From: Cytophagales bacterium
GTDB taxonomy: Bacteria; Pseudomonadota; Gammaproteobacteria; Burkholderiales; Burkholderiaceae_C
DNA length: 64,000 bases
Reading direction: 5' to 3'
Assembly: GCA_030054145.1 (NCBI GenBank)
Contig: JASGCK010000001.1
Location: forward strand, 280,908 to 344,907
Under the pieces are notes generated by a model, which had not been told where the DNA came from, did not search any database, and saw nothing but the letters and a program-made list of their open reading frames with translations. Below are positions 1 through 11,604 of the stretch, piece after piece (the first letter of the stretch is position 1; each line of letters opens with the position of its first letter). The position numbers were made by a program, and so were the translations under genes.

Positions 1-102
1 GCGATGCAGATGGCAGAGTGAGTGAAAGTTAAAATTTAGCCACGACAAAGTAGGCAGCGCAATCACCGCCGCAGGAACCCTCACCTGTTTTGGCTTGCCT
101 TC

Positions 103-108
103 TATAAT
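103..108 (+). promoter_or_regulatory. possible -10 box upstream of pyrG
   Basis: TATAAT lies 46 bases before the pyrG start codon. No convincing -35 hexamer sits 16-18 bases upstream, so this is only a candidate. The rest of 1-153 shows no gene. Confidence 0.2.
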
Positions 109-129
109 CAAAATTTCCACTTGCACTGA

Positions 130-2712
<2,583 letters not shown>

Positions 2713-2723
<11 letters not shown>

Positions 2724-3384
2724 ATTCCTTCGTGTTTTCTCGATAATTTTTGCGCTTTTCATTTGTACCTGCGTCCCTGCACAGACTATGTGGCCAACCG
2801 ATGTTGTTGACGCAACTTATGCGAGAAAATCGCTAGACAAATTTTTCAAAACAAACGTCGAAGTGCTTGCAAGTTGGCAAGGTGGGATTCAAAGCGCAGC
2901 ACCAAACGATTGGGCGGGAGTTGTAAGAGTAAATGCAAAAGGTAAGACTCTTGTCTATGCTGTGATTGCCTTGGAGGATATGAAAAAATCAGAGCTTGAA
3001 GTTGTTGCGGTTTCGCGCGGGATCGTCTTGAAAGATTGCGGTGAAACTTGTACTTTTGATGCTGGAGATGGTTATGAACCTAATCGTGTCAGATTTATAT
3101 GGTGGACAAAAGTGGAAGATGCAAATACACGAAGCACATTTTTCTTTCAAAAAAAATCGAATCAGTGGATGTTGAATCTTGTCAGTCGTGAAGACTGGGA
3201 TGAGTCTGGACTTAACTCGGCGTTGGTGGTTTCCCCGCGCGGTCGGAGATCTATTAGTGTGCGCATGGTGGACGGTAATACTGTAATCACAGGTCGTAAT
3301 GGCCCGCCACTGAAGAAATTATTATTTCAAGACTTTGATCCAGTGCAGCATTGGCCTGAAAAAGCGCCCGCACAATTGAAATAG
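2713..3384 (+). CDS. hypothetical exported protein
   Basis: It is a 223 aa protein that I do not recognise. A TTG start with GGAG 7 bases upstream gives a clear Sec signal peptide (basic MKTKFLR, hydrophobic stretch to about residue 21, likely cleavage after VPAQ). Later ATG codons would lose the signal. The mature part has two close cysteines (DCGETCTF) that may form a disulfide. Its general look resembles IalB-type periplasmic proteins, but I would not assign that family. Base composition is visibly richer in A/T than kdsA and eno, which suggests later acquisition. It overlaps kdsA by 11 bases and is probably cotranscribed. Confidence 0.75.
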
Positions 3385-3399
3385 CAAATAGTAAAAAAC

Positions 3400-4894
<1,495 letters not shown>

Positions 4895-4924
4895 CAAGCA
4901 GTACAGCTGCACGCCTTATTCTGT

Positions 4925-5200
4925 ATGGCCTCCAAGCTCACGACTGTTATCTTGCTGGCGCTGCTCTTGATTTTTCAAGGTCAGTTGTGGCTGGGTCGCG
5001 GCAGTGTGCCGCACGTGCGCGAGATGCAGCGCAATCTGGCTTTGCAAGAAGAAAAAAATGCGCAAATGAAGCAATCCAATGAGCAATTGTTAGCCGATGT
5101 GCGCGATTTAAAAAGTGGCATGGCCTTGGTGGAGGACCGCGCAAGGTCGGAGCTTGGGATGGTCAAACCAAACGAGATTTTTGTGCAATATGGCAAGTGA
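4925..5200 (+). CDS. ftsB: cell division protein FtsB
   Basis: It is a 91 aa bitopic inner-membrane protein of the divisome, partner of FtsL and FtsQ. One transmembrane segment (about residues 6-23, LTTVILLALLLIFQGQLWL) is followed by a periplasmic heptad-rich coiled coil and the conserved end GMVKPNEIFVQY. Location directly after eno is the usual place in beta- and gammaproteobacteria. A 39-codon frame overlapping its stop (TGATG, from 5200) has no recognisable content and is not called. Confidence 0.93.
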   Translation: MASKLTTVILLALLLIFQGQLWLGRGSVPHVREMQRNLALQEEKNAQMKQSNEQLLADVRDLKSGMALVEDRARSELGMVKPNEIFVQYGK

Positions 5201-5310
5201 TGGGCGCAACTCGCATTCGTTCCTGCAAGGTGGACACGCCTGGCGAGCTTGGTGCGAATGCTGTGATGATCCCGCCAGTGAGCGGCGTTTGTTCCAAGCC
5301 CTCAAAGCTC

Positions 5311-5356
5311 AAGCGATGATGCCAACGATGACGCAAGCGATGATGCCAACGATGAC
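5311..5356. repeat. 24-bp tandem repeat, 1.9 copies
   Basis: The unit AAGCGATGATGCCAACGATG plus ACGC occurs at 5311-5334 and again, without its last two bases, at 5335-5356. It lies in the 168-base spacer between ftsB and the convergent hslO. No gene is supported in that spacer. Confidence 0.9.
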
Positions 5357-5368
5357 CTTAGCCAAGAC

Positions 5369-6355
5369 TCATATTTTTGGCGGAACAACCGATTCGGCAG
5401 GCATAAAAAGCATGGCCGCATCAATGCCATCAAAGCGATAGGTCTGACCACAAAAATCGCAACTGACTTGGATGCCCTCGGTCTCTTCAATCATGCGCTC
5501 GGCTTCGGTTTGACCTAGGCTTCGGATGGTGCTGGCAACGCGCTCTCTAGAGCAAGTGCATTGAAAGCGCGGCGCAGGATGGGCTGGCGCGTAACGTGCA
5601 ATCGGCTCATTCCAAAACAAGCGATGCAAAATGTCGTCAACACTCAGGCTGAGGAGCTCTTCGCGCTTGATGGATTGGGTCAGCAACGCGATTCGATTGA
5701 AGTCCTCACTCTGACCAATCGCGTCTTCGTCTTCTGTGCTTGATCGCTCGAATGTTGCACGGGTGCCCGCTAGATTGTTTTCGCCTTTGATCGGGATGCG
5801 CTGAATCAAAATGCCCACCGCCGCGTTGCTGTCAGCTGCGAGAACCATTTTGGTATCAAGCTGCTCTGATTGCAGCATGTAATGCTCGATAGCCAAGGCG
5901 AACGATGCCAAGGGTTCGCCGTGATCGCCCCATAGCGGCACCACGCTTTGGTAGGCTTGTTGACCTTGAAACTTCATTTCAGGATCCAGCGTAATCGCGC
6001 AGCGCGCACGGTTGCTGGCATTGATGAGTTGATGAAACGACTCGTCCCCTTTGACGGCGTGTACCAGCTTGGCTGTGGTGCGAAATGTCAGGTCAGACTT
6101 CACCTCGACCACGGCAAGTTTGACGGGGCTCTCGTCTTTCTTTTCACTGCCCATCACTTGCAAAATCAACGAGCCATTCCATTTGATATTGCTGTGCATC
6201 AGCACGGCGGCGGCGGTCATCTCGCCAAGCATCTGCTCAACAACCGCTGGATAGTTGTGACCACGGCTGAGCACTTGTTGCCAATCATCGGTGAGGCGCA
6301 CGATGACACCGCGAACGGGCAAGCCTTCAAAAATAAATGTATGGAGTTCGGACAT
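5369..6355 (-). CDS. hslO: Hsp33 redox-regulated chaperone
   Basis: It is a cytoplasmic holdase that binds unfolding proteins under combined oxidative and heat stress. The 328 aa length fits Hsp33. The C-terminal zinc redox switch is complete: Cys266-x-Cys268 (CTC) and Cys299-x-x-Cys302 (CDFC). Oxidation of these four cysteines releases zinc and activates the chaperone in studied homologs. It ends 4 bases from the gamma carbonic anhydrase gene on the same strand, so the two are probably one transcript. Confidence 0.97.
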   Translation of the reverse strand: MSELHTFIFEGLPVRGVIVRLTDDWQQVLSRGHNYPAVVEQMLGEMTAAAVLMHSNIKWNGSLILQVMGSEKKDESPVKLAVVEVKSDLTFRTTAKLVHAVKGDESFHQLINASNRARCAITLDPEMKFQGQQAYQSVVPLWGDHGEPLASFALAIEHYMLQSEQLDTKMVLAADSNAAVGILIQRIPIKGENNLAGTRATFERSSTEDEDAIGQSEDFNRIALLTQSIKREELLSLSVDDILHRLFWNEPIARYAPAHPAPRFQCTCSRERVASTIRSLGQTEAERMIEETEGIQVSCDFCGQTYRFDGIDAAMLFMPAESVVPPKI

Positions 6356-6359
6356 TCAA

Positions 6360-6887
6360 TCAGTCTCTGATCTTTTTTAGCTCTTTGGCAAAGCGTGGTC
6401 CATTGACTTGGTAATGTTTGGCAGCGCCTTGCAGCATGGCAATTTGCTCGTCACTCATGATGCGAACGACCTTGGCAGGCGCACCAATAATGAGCGCGTT
6501 GTCGGGAAATTCTTTGCCCTCGGTCACCACGGAGCCTGCGCCAACCAAGCAGTTTTTCCCAATCTTGGCGTTGTTCAAAACCACTGCTTGAATGCCAATG
6601 AGTGAGCCATCGCCAATGCTGCAGCCATGCAGCATGACTTGATGCCCAATCGTCACGTTCTCGCCAATGGTCAGCGGCACGCCAGCATCCGCGTGCAGCA
6701 TGGAGAGGTCTTGCACGTTGCTGCCTTTGCCAATGCGGATGGCATCCGAGTCGCCGCGAATCACCACGCCGAACCACACGCTCGATCCCTCGGCTAGTTG
6801 CACGTCACCAATGACTTCGGCACTATGCGCCACATAAGCCGTTTCGTGAATCTGCGGGACGAGAGCGCCCAGTTGGTAGATAGCCAT
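6360..6887 (-). CDS. gamma-class carbonic anhydrase family protein (YrdA-like)
   Basis: It is a 175 aa left-handed beta-helix hexapeptide-repeat protein. Its three metal-ligand-type histidines are visible: His65 (LHADAG), His82 and His87 (GHQVMLHGC). YrdA/PaaY-type members of this family are often zinc proteins of unclear or thioesterase-like activity, so carbonic anhydrase activity is not assured. I chose the ATG at 6887, with AAGGAGA 8 bases upstream; the frame is open 12 codons further but without a ribosome binding site. It lies between hslO and the toxin gene on the same strand. Confidence 0.9.
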   Translation of the reverse strand: MAIYQLGALVPQIHETAYVAHSAEVIGDVQLAEGSSVWFGVVIRGDSDAIRIGKGSNVQDLSMLHADAGVPLTIGENVTIGHQVMLHGCSIGDGSLIGIQAVVLNNAKIGKNCLVGAGSVVTEGKEFPDNALIIGAPAKVVRIMSDEQIAMLQGAAKHYQVNGPRFAKELKKIRD

Positions 6888-6889
6888 GA

Positions 6890-7300
6890 TTAAATTCTCC
6901 TTTTCATATTGTGACGAATCCACTGCGCAAACTGCGTCTTTGCAATATCGCCTGAAGCCACACCCAGCATCATCAGTACGCTATCGGCATCGCTGGATGT
7001 GAGTTGGTAGCCGTTCAGTACCAAAAATAACTCCATTGCCACATAAGCTGTGCGTTTGTTACCGTCATTAAAGGGATGATTGTTTGCTAAGCCTGAGCCA
7101 TAACTAGCGGCCAAATCAGCCACGTCGGGTGATTCGTCGGCCGATTCGTCGGTCGCTAAGTTTTTGGGGCGCTCCACGGCTGACGCAAACAAGCCCATAT
7201 CACGGATGCCAGAGAGACCGCCATGCTCATCTAGCTGCTCATCGTGAACCGCGAGCATGACGTCATGGTTGAGCCATGTCCACACTTGAGTGGCTGACAT
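6890..7300 (-). CDS. doc: Doc/Fic-type toxin
   Basis: It is a 136 aa Fic-fold protein of the Doc (death on curing) type; characterised Doc phosphorylates EF-Tu and blocks translation. The catalytic loop HPFNDGNKRTA starts at His75, with Lys82 and Arg83. A 12-bp tandem repeat of GATTCGTCGG units at 7131-7154 encodes a duplicated DES in an exposed loop near residue 52-56. It is preceded by its AbrB-type antitoxin (1 base between the genes) and followed after 2 bases by the carbonic anhydrase gene. This indicates a type II toxin-antitoxin module inserted upstream of that gene. Confidence 0.9.
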   Translation of the reverse strand: MSATQVWTWLNHDVMLAVHDEQLDEHGGLSGIRDMGLFASAVERPKNLATDESADESPDVADLAASYGSGLANNHPFNDGNKRTAYVAMELFLVLNGYQLTSSDADSVLMMLGVASGDIAKTQFAQWIRHNMKRRI

Positions 7301-7301
7301 T

Positions 7302-7526
7302 TTATTTAGCGAGTTCGTGGAGCACTTGGCGGCGGTTTTTCATGATGGCTTGTGCGGCTAGCATTTGCTCAGAAAAAGCGGGGTCATTCGCGGTGATTCG
7401 CACACCATCAGGTGCCTGAGTGACGTACAAAAAATCGCCTTTTTCAACTTTAAGCATAGCTAGCATTTCTTTAGGGAAAATAGATCCCAAAGAATTTCCA
7501 ATTTGTGTGACTTTGAGGGCGTGCAT
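7302..7526 (-). CDS. AbrB/MazE-type antitoxin of the Doc module
   Basis: It is a 74 aa swapped-hairpin DNA-binding antitoxin. The N-terminal half (MHALKVTQIGNSLG then PKEMLAML and GDFLYV) is the AbrB/SpoVT fold; the C-terminal tail would neutralise the toxin. I chose the ATG at 7526, with GGAG 6 bases upstream, over an upstream alternative. Its start codon overlaps the start codon of the divergent DUF455 gene (GCATGC at 7523-7528). The likely operator is at 7550-7569, inside that neighbour's first codons. Confidence 0.88.
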   Translation of the reverse strand: MHALKVTQIGNSLGSIFPKEMLAMLKVEKGDFLYVTQAPDGVRITANDPAFSEQMLAAQAIMKNRRQVLHELAK

Positions 7527-8292
7527 GACAGACTCCAGTAAAAACAAACGTTATAACGAAAATTATAACAATGCGAAAACTCTCAATGTACAGGCGACAG
7601 CCAAGGCCATGCTGGCGCAGCATGCCGCACGCACGCATCAACCCCCTCTCGTCTCGCACCTCGAAGTCCCCAAGCGCTCTATCCACACACCGCAGGGCTT
7701 TGCGGCCATGGTGCATTCGATTGCTCACATTGAATGGAACGCGATCCGTTTGGCGCTAGACGCTGTGTGGCGCTTTGATGCAATGCCCGAGCAGTATTAC
7801 CTTGACTGGACGCGCGTGGCTGGCGAGGAGACCAAGCATTTCAATTTGTTAGAAGCGTTGCTCACCGATGTGGGCTACACCTACGGCGACTTCCCCGCAC
7901 ATGATGGTTTGTGGCATATGTGCGACATCACCAAGCACGACATCGTGGCACGCATGGCGCTGGTGCCCAGAACGCTGGAAGCGCGTGGCTTAGACGCAAC
8001 GCCGCTGGTGCAAGCCAAGCTCAAACGCATGACGCTGGCGGGCTTGAATGCCCAGATGCTAGACAACGCCAAGCGGATGAGCACCATTTTGGACATCATC
8101 CTCGCGGAAGAAATCGGACACGTCGCGATTGGCAACCACTGGTATCGTTGGCTGTGCAAGCGAGACGGCCTTGACCCAATTGCGCATTACAAAAAACTGG
8201 CGCTAGAGTTTGATGCACCGCGCCTGAGGCCTCCGCTGAACATAGCGGCGCGGCTTCAAGCTGGGTTTGTGGCCGAAGAACTAGACCATTAA
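7525..8292 (+). CDS. DUF455 family ferritin-like protein
   Basis: It is a 255 aa all-helical protein of the DUF455 family, whose function is unknown; the family has a ferritin-like four-helix bundle. Likely di-iron ligands are visible in IAHIEWNAI, AGEETKHF and LAEEIGHV. The most upstream plausible start is the ATG at 7525, which overlaps the divergent antitoxin start; the next in-frame ATG is 7609. The first 18 or so residues are rich in Asn, Lys and Tyr and overlap the antitoxin's operator region, so the native N-terminus may have been changed by insertion of the toxin-antitoxin module. Confidence 0.85.
   Translation: MTDSSKNKRYNENYNNAKTLNVQATAKAMLAQHAARTHQPPLVSHLEVPKRSIHTPQGFAAMVHSIAHIEWNAIRLALDAVWRFDAMPEQYYLDWTRVAGEETKHFNLLEALLTDVGYTYGDFPAHDGLWHMCDITKHDIVARMALVPRTLEARGLDATPLVQAKLKRMTLAGLNAQMLDNAKRMSTILDIILAEEIGHVAIGNHWYRWLCKRDGLDPIAHYKKLALEFDAPRLRPPLNIAARLQAGFVAEELDH
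7550..7569 (-). promoter_or_regulatory. candidate operator/promoter of the antitoxin gene
   Basis: Two copies of TTATAAC (7551-7557 and 7563-7569) lie 12 bases apart, and the first is inside the perfect palindrome GTTATAAC. Read on the minus strand the second copy gives TATAAT as a -10 box. This layout fits autoregulation by an AbrB-type antitoxin, which is an inference. Confidence 0.4.
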
Positions 8293-8332
8293 TGCGTTAG
8301 AATATCGGCTCTGTTTCTCATGCAAACACCGT

Positions 8333-8409
8333 GGTGATATAGCTCAGTTGGTTAGAGCGCAGCATTCATAATGCTGATGTCGGTGGTTCAAATCCACCTA
8401 TCACCACCA
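8333..8409 (+). tRNA. tRNA-Met (CAT), elongator
   Basis: It is a 77-nt cloverleaf with CCA encoded. Acceptor GGTGATA (8333-8339) pairs with TATCACC (8399-8405). The anticodon stem CAGCA/TGCTG encloses loop TTCATAA with anticodon CAT at 8367-8369; the T loop is GTTCAAATC. A paired first base and no GGG/CCC anticodon stem exclude the initiator. A tRNA-Ile2 (lysidine) reading of CAT cannot be fully excluded. Confidence 0.95.
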
Positions 8410-8442
8410 CATTTCCCCCATTCATCTTGTTACGTTCGTTTT

Positions 8443-9342
8443 ATGCCAAACGTCAAGCCCCCCATACCCGCAGGCATGGATTTATTTCACATTAGTTTCT
8501 ACAAGTTTGTGGCTTTGAGCGATGCCGCGATGACAACCAGTGTGGTACGCGCATTGGCCGAGCAGCACGAGCTGCAAGGCTTGATTGACGTGGCTTTCGA
8601 GGGCATCAGCGCCGCCGTTGCGGGTACAGCAAAGAACTTAGATTCGTTTGAGTTGGCTTTGACGAACGATGCGCGGCTGGGTGGCTGTTTTGCTGGAACC
8701 GTTTTTAAGCGCACCGCTTGCAAATCCAAACCCTTTCACTCACTCAAAGTGTCCCATGCGGCGGAACTCATCAAAATTGGTTTAGATGACGAGACCAATA
8801 AAACGGTGGATGCGACCAAACCGCACGGCATTCGCCTCTCGCCCAAAGAGTGGCGCGAGCTGATTGCCGAGGATGATGTGGTGCTCATTGATAACCGCAA
8901 TAGCTTCGAGTTTGAGCTAGGTCGCTTCAAAGGCGCGATTGACCCCAAGGTTGCGCACTACCGCGACTTCCCCAAATACATTGAAGACAACCTCCCTGTT
9001 TGGAAGGCAGAGGGCAAGCGCGTTGCCATGTATTGCACGGGCGGCATCCGCTGCGAAAAAACGGCGGCTTGGATGGATACGCTGGATACAACCATTTATC
9101 AGTTAGAGGGCGGCATCATCAGCTATTTGGCTCAGACCAAGGACTTGCCCGATGCCCAGCAGGATTGGCAAGGCGAGTGCTTTGTATTTGATAACCGCAT
9201 TGCGTTGGACGCGAAGCTGCAAGAAACCGACACCAACATCGACGACGTGTATGACGAAGCCCGCGATGGCAAGTGGCGCATCGAACGCGCCAAGCGCCTC
9301 AGTGGCTGGGCAACAGGCCCCATATCAACTAGCGAGCCCTAA
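8443..9342 (+). CDS. trhO: tRNA uridine(34) hydroxylase TrhO, rhodanese family
   Basis: It is a 299 aa YceA/TrhO protein that hydroxylates U34 of certain tRNAs on the way to 5-methoxy- or carboxymethoxy-uridine. The N-terminal acylphosphatase-like domain (FYKFVALSD) is followed by a rhodanese domain with active-site loop CTGGIRC at Cys198. I chose the ATG at 8443; the frame opens earlier but would run into the tRNA gene. Its TAA overlaps the ATG of the pseudouridine synthase (TAATG), pairing two RNA-modification genes. Confidence 0.93.
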   Translation: MPNVKPPIPAGMDLFHISFYKFVALSDAAMTTSVVRALAEQHELQGLIDVAFEGISAAVAGTAKNLDSFELALTNDARLGGCFAGTVFKRTACKSKPFHSLKVSHAAELIKIGLDDETNKTVDATKPHGIRLSPKEWRELIAEDDVVLIDNRNSFEFELGRFKGAIDPKVAHYRDFPKYIEDNLPVWKAEGKRVAMYCTGGIRCEKTAAWMDTLDTTIYQLEGGIISYLAQTKDLPDAQQDWQGECFVFDNRIALDAKLQETDTNIDDVYDEARDGKWRIERAKRLSGWATGPISTSEP

Positions 9343-10295
9343 TGGCAACGCTTGCGCCCACCCGCGCAGGTGTGAGCGCGAGCATGGTGTATTTGCCGCC
9401 AGAGCAATCAACATCCTGCGGCACGATGTTTGAGTTTTTTACGCACACATTTTCAAAAATAAATCCAAATATTTGGCAAGAACGATTCGATCAAGGCTTA
9501 GTGGTCGATCAAGATGGCCGCGCCGTCAGCCCAAGCGCCGCCTACGTTGGCAGGCAGCATCTGTTTTATTACCGCCATGTGGAGAGCGAGCCACGCATTC
9601 CGTTTGATGCGGTTGTGCTCTACCAAGACGAGCATTTGGTCGTTGCCGACAAACCGCATTTTTTGCCCGTCACGCCCAGCGGCAGGTACGTGCAAGAGAC
9701 GCTACTCGTGCGCCTCAAAAACCAACTCGGACTGCCGAACTTGAGTCCGCTACATCGCTTAGACAGAGACACCGCAGGCCTTGTGCTGCTTGGCGTGCAG
9801 CCCAAAGAGCGCGGCGCATACCAGCAGATGTTCCATGACAGGCAAGTCCATAAAACCTACGAAGCGATTGCGCCGTATAGAGAAGATTTGACGTTTCCGA
9901 TGACCTATGAAAGCCGCCTAGAAGACTCACCCATCTATATGCAAATGCACGAAGTAGCAGGCAAGCCCAACAGCCGCACCCACATTGCCCTGCAAGGCAT
10001 CCTGCCCGCGAGGCCAAGCGGAGAAAGGGCTAGCGAGAGGCTCGCGCTCTACGAGCTAAAACCCGTCACAGGCAAACGCCATCAACTGCGCGTCCACATG
10101 AATGCGCTGGGGCTACCGATTTTGAATGACGGCATCTATCCCACGCTCACGCCCGAGCAGTTGGTGATGACCGAGGCTGATTACGCCAAGCCCTTGCAGT
10201 TATTGGCCAAAGGCCTCTCGTTTGTGGATCCGATTACTAAGCTTGAGCGGGTGTTTGAGAGTGGGCGGCGGTTTCAGTTAGACTTTCCCGTATGA
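9342..10295 (+). CDS. RluA family pseudouridine synthase
   Basis: It isomerises uridine to pseudouridine in rRNA or tRNA; the exact target cannot be told. The signature HRLDRDTAGL starts at His138, with catalytic Asp141, and KPVTGKRHQLRVHM is conserved. About ten extra residues (PARPSGERASER) before that second motif look like a small insertion. It is translationally coupled to trhO and overlaps the next gene by 4 bases. A 53-base piece of its 3' part (10182-10234) is repeated at 10543-10595. Confidence 0.92.
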   Translation: MATLAPTRAGVSASMVYLPPEQSTSCGTMFEFFTHTFSKINPNIWQERFDQGLVVDQDGRAVSPSAAYVGRQHLFYYRHVESEPRIPFDAVVLYQDEHLVVADKPHFLPVTPSGRYVQETLLVRLKNQLGLPNLSPLHRLDRDTAGLVLLGVQPKERGAYQQMFHDRQVHKTYEAIAPYREDLTFPMTYESRLEDSPIYMQMHEVAGKPNSRTHIALQGILPARPSGERASERLALYELKPVTGKRHQLRVHMNALGLPILNDGIYPTLTPEQLVMTEADYAKPLQLLAKGLSFVDPITKLERVFESGRRFQLDFPV

Positions 10296-10531
10296 GCACC
10301 ATTACTTTTGACACCCTCAACTTTACTCGTCGTTTGCGCGAAGCAGGTTTTGATGAGCGCCAAGCTGAAACCGTGATTCGCGTCGTCGCGGATGCTCAAG
10401 ACAACCTAGTTATTCGCGATCAATTGCAAATTGAATTGGCACCCATCCGTGCATCACTTGATAAGTTAGTTTGGATGATTGGTGCGGTACTCGGATTGGC
10501 AATTGCCAACTTCGCGAAGCAGTATTTTTAA
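10292..10531 (+). CDS. DUF1640-like coiled-coil membrane protein
   Basis: It is a 79 aa protein that begins FDTLNFTRRLREAGFDERQAE, the usual opening of DUF1640 (CCDC90-like) proteins, followed by a helical coiled-coil region and a C-terminal membrane segment (LVWMIGAVLGLAIANFA). The function of bacterial members is unknown. ATGA overlap with the pseudouridine synthase gene suggests co-translation. Confidence 0.75.
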   Translation: MSTITFDTLNFTRRLREAGFDERQAETVIRVVADAQDNLVIRDQLQIELAPIRASLDKLVWMIGAVLGLAIANFAKQYF

Positions 10532-10542
10532 TCTGTAGTCTC

Positions 10543-10595
10543 TACGCCAAGCCCTTGCAGTTATTGGTCAAAAGCCTCTCGTTTGTGGATCCGAT
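10543..10595. repeat. 53-bp partial copy of the upstream RluA-family gene
   Basis: It is a direct repeat of 10182-10234 with two mismatches (for example TTGGCCAAAGGCC versus TTGGTCAAAAGCC). It ends one base before the ATG of a short antitoxin-like fragment. Confidence 0.95.
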
Positions 10596-10596
10596 C

Positions 10597-10695
10597 ATGC
10601 TTCAAACATACAACGCAGAAATAAACGGCTCACAGCTCACGTGGTTAGACAAGCCGCCGAAAATGTTGTCGCATCAACGTGTGCTCATCACTTAG
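10597..10695 (+). pseudogene. N-terminal fragment of an antitoxin-like gene
   Basis: A 32-codon frame reads MLQTYNAEINGSQLTWLDKP and stops after RVLIT. The pattern (NAEINGSQLTWLD..PP......RV) resembles the first strand-rich segment of small plant- and bacteria-type antitoxins that go on for 70-80 residues, so I read it as a truncated remnant. There is no toxin gene next to it. It directly follows the 53-bp duplicate. Confidence 0.4.
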
Positions 10696-10727
10696 CTAAC
10701 GACTTGGTTGTGGCGAAGGCGTTTTAA

Positions 10728-11507
10728 TCAAGCATTCACAAAATTAGCCTTACGCTTATTCACAAACGCATCCATACCTTCCTTTTGATCTTGCGTGGCA
10801 AAGAGCGCGTGGAATAGGCGGCGCTCGAACATGATGCCGTCTGATAGGCCGCTCTCGAAGGCTCGGTTGACGGATTCTTTGGCTGCCATCGTGGCTAGTT
10901 GTCCGTAGTCGCAGATCATCAGTGCCGCTGCCAGCACCTCGTCCATCAGCTTATCTAGCGCGACCACACGGCTGGCAAGCCCTGCGCGTTCTGCCTCGTC
11001 GGCATTCATCATGCGACCCGTCAGCACCAAATCCATTGCTTTGGCTTTGCCCACTGCGCGTGGCAAGCGCTGCGTGCCGCCTGCGCCTGGAATGATGCCT
11101 AGCTTGATTTCGGGTTGACCAAATTTGGCGTTGTCCGCCGCGATGATGAAGTCGCACATCATGGCTAGTTCGCAGCCGCCGCCTAAGCAAAAGCCGCTGA
11201 CCGCTGCAATCACGGGCTTGCGGATGCTACGAATCGTTTCCCAATTGCGTGTGATGTAGTCCGCGCCGTACACGTCGGAGAAGCCCCAGCTTGCCATCGC
11301 GCCAATGTCTGCGCCAGCGGCAAAGGCTTTTTCGCTGCCTGTCACAATCATGCAGCCGATCTTGGGGTCGGCATCAAAGGCTTTGAGCGCTGCGCCTAGC
11401 TCGTCCATCAACTCGCCATTTAGGGCGTTCAATTGTTTGGGGCGATTCAAGGTAACGATGCCAACTTTGTCGGCTTCAATGCGGGTGGTGATGAATTGGT
11501 CAGTCAT
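10728..11507 (-). CDS. short-chain enoyl-CoA hydratase (crotonase)
   Basis: It hydrates trans-2-enoyl-CoA to 3-hydroxyacyl-CoA in beta-oxidation. The 259 aa length is standard. The oxyanion-hole and CoA motif (AFAAGADIGAM, GFCLGGGCELAMMCD) and both catalytic-type glutamates (in GGGCELAM and FGQPEIKLG) are present, as is the PGAGGTQRLPR signature of true hydratases. It is divergent from paaG, with a palindromic repeat between them. The substrate could be aromatic-pathway (PaaF-like) or general short-chain. Confidence 0.93.
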   Translation of the reverse strand: MTDQFITTRIEADKVGIVTLNRPKQLNALNGELMDELGAALKAFDADPKIGCMIVTGSEKAFAAGADIGAMASWGFSDVYGADYITRNWETIRSIRKPVIAAVSGFCLGGGCELAMMCDFIIAADNAKFGQPEIKLGIIPGAGGTQRLPRAVGKAKAMDLVLTGRMMNADEAERAGLASRVVALDKLMDEVLAAALMICDYGQLATMAAKESVNRAFESGLSDGIMFERRLFHALFATQDQKEGMDAFVNKRKANFVNA

Positions 11508-11514
11508 AGCGGTT

Positions 11515-11595
11515 CCTAAAATTGAATTGGGGACAGCCCTTAATTATCGGGGGGCTCTACAATGAATTAGGGTCTGTCCCCAATTAAATTTTAGG
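11515..11595. repeat. imperfect long palindrome, GGGGACAG/CTGTCCCC family, copy 1
   Basis: Arms 11515-11545 and 11565-11595 (31 bases, 3 mismatches) flank a 19-base centre. The core is AATTGGGGACAG and its complement. This repeat type accompanies REP-associated tyrosine transposases in other genomes (from memory). It fills the divergent spacer between two crotonase genes, and its right end leads into the AGGAG of paaG. Copy 2 is at 26070-26130. Confidence 0.9.
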
Positions 11596-11604
11596 AGAAC
11601 AAAG

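Noticed and set aside
5200..5319. 39-codon frame overlapping the ftsB stop
   Set aside because: No similarity, no domain, and it ends in the tandem repeat region; considered chance.
5311..5356. Tandem repeat considered as a CRISPR or coding minisatellite
   Set aside because: Fewer than two full units, no spacers, and no supported gene covers it.
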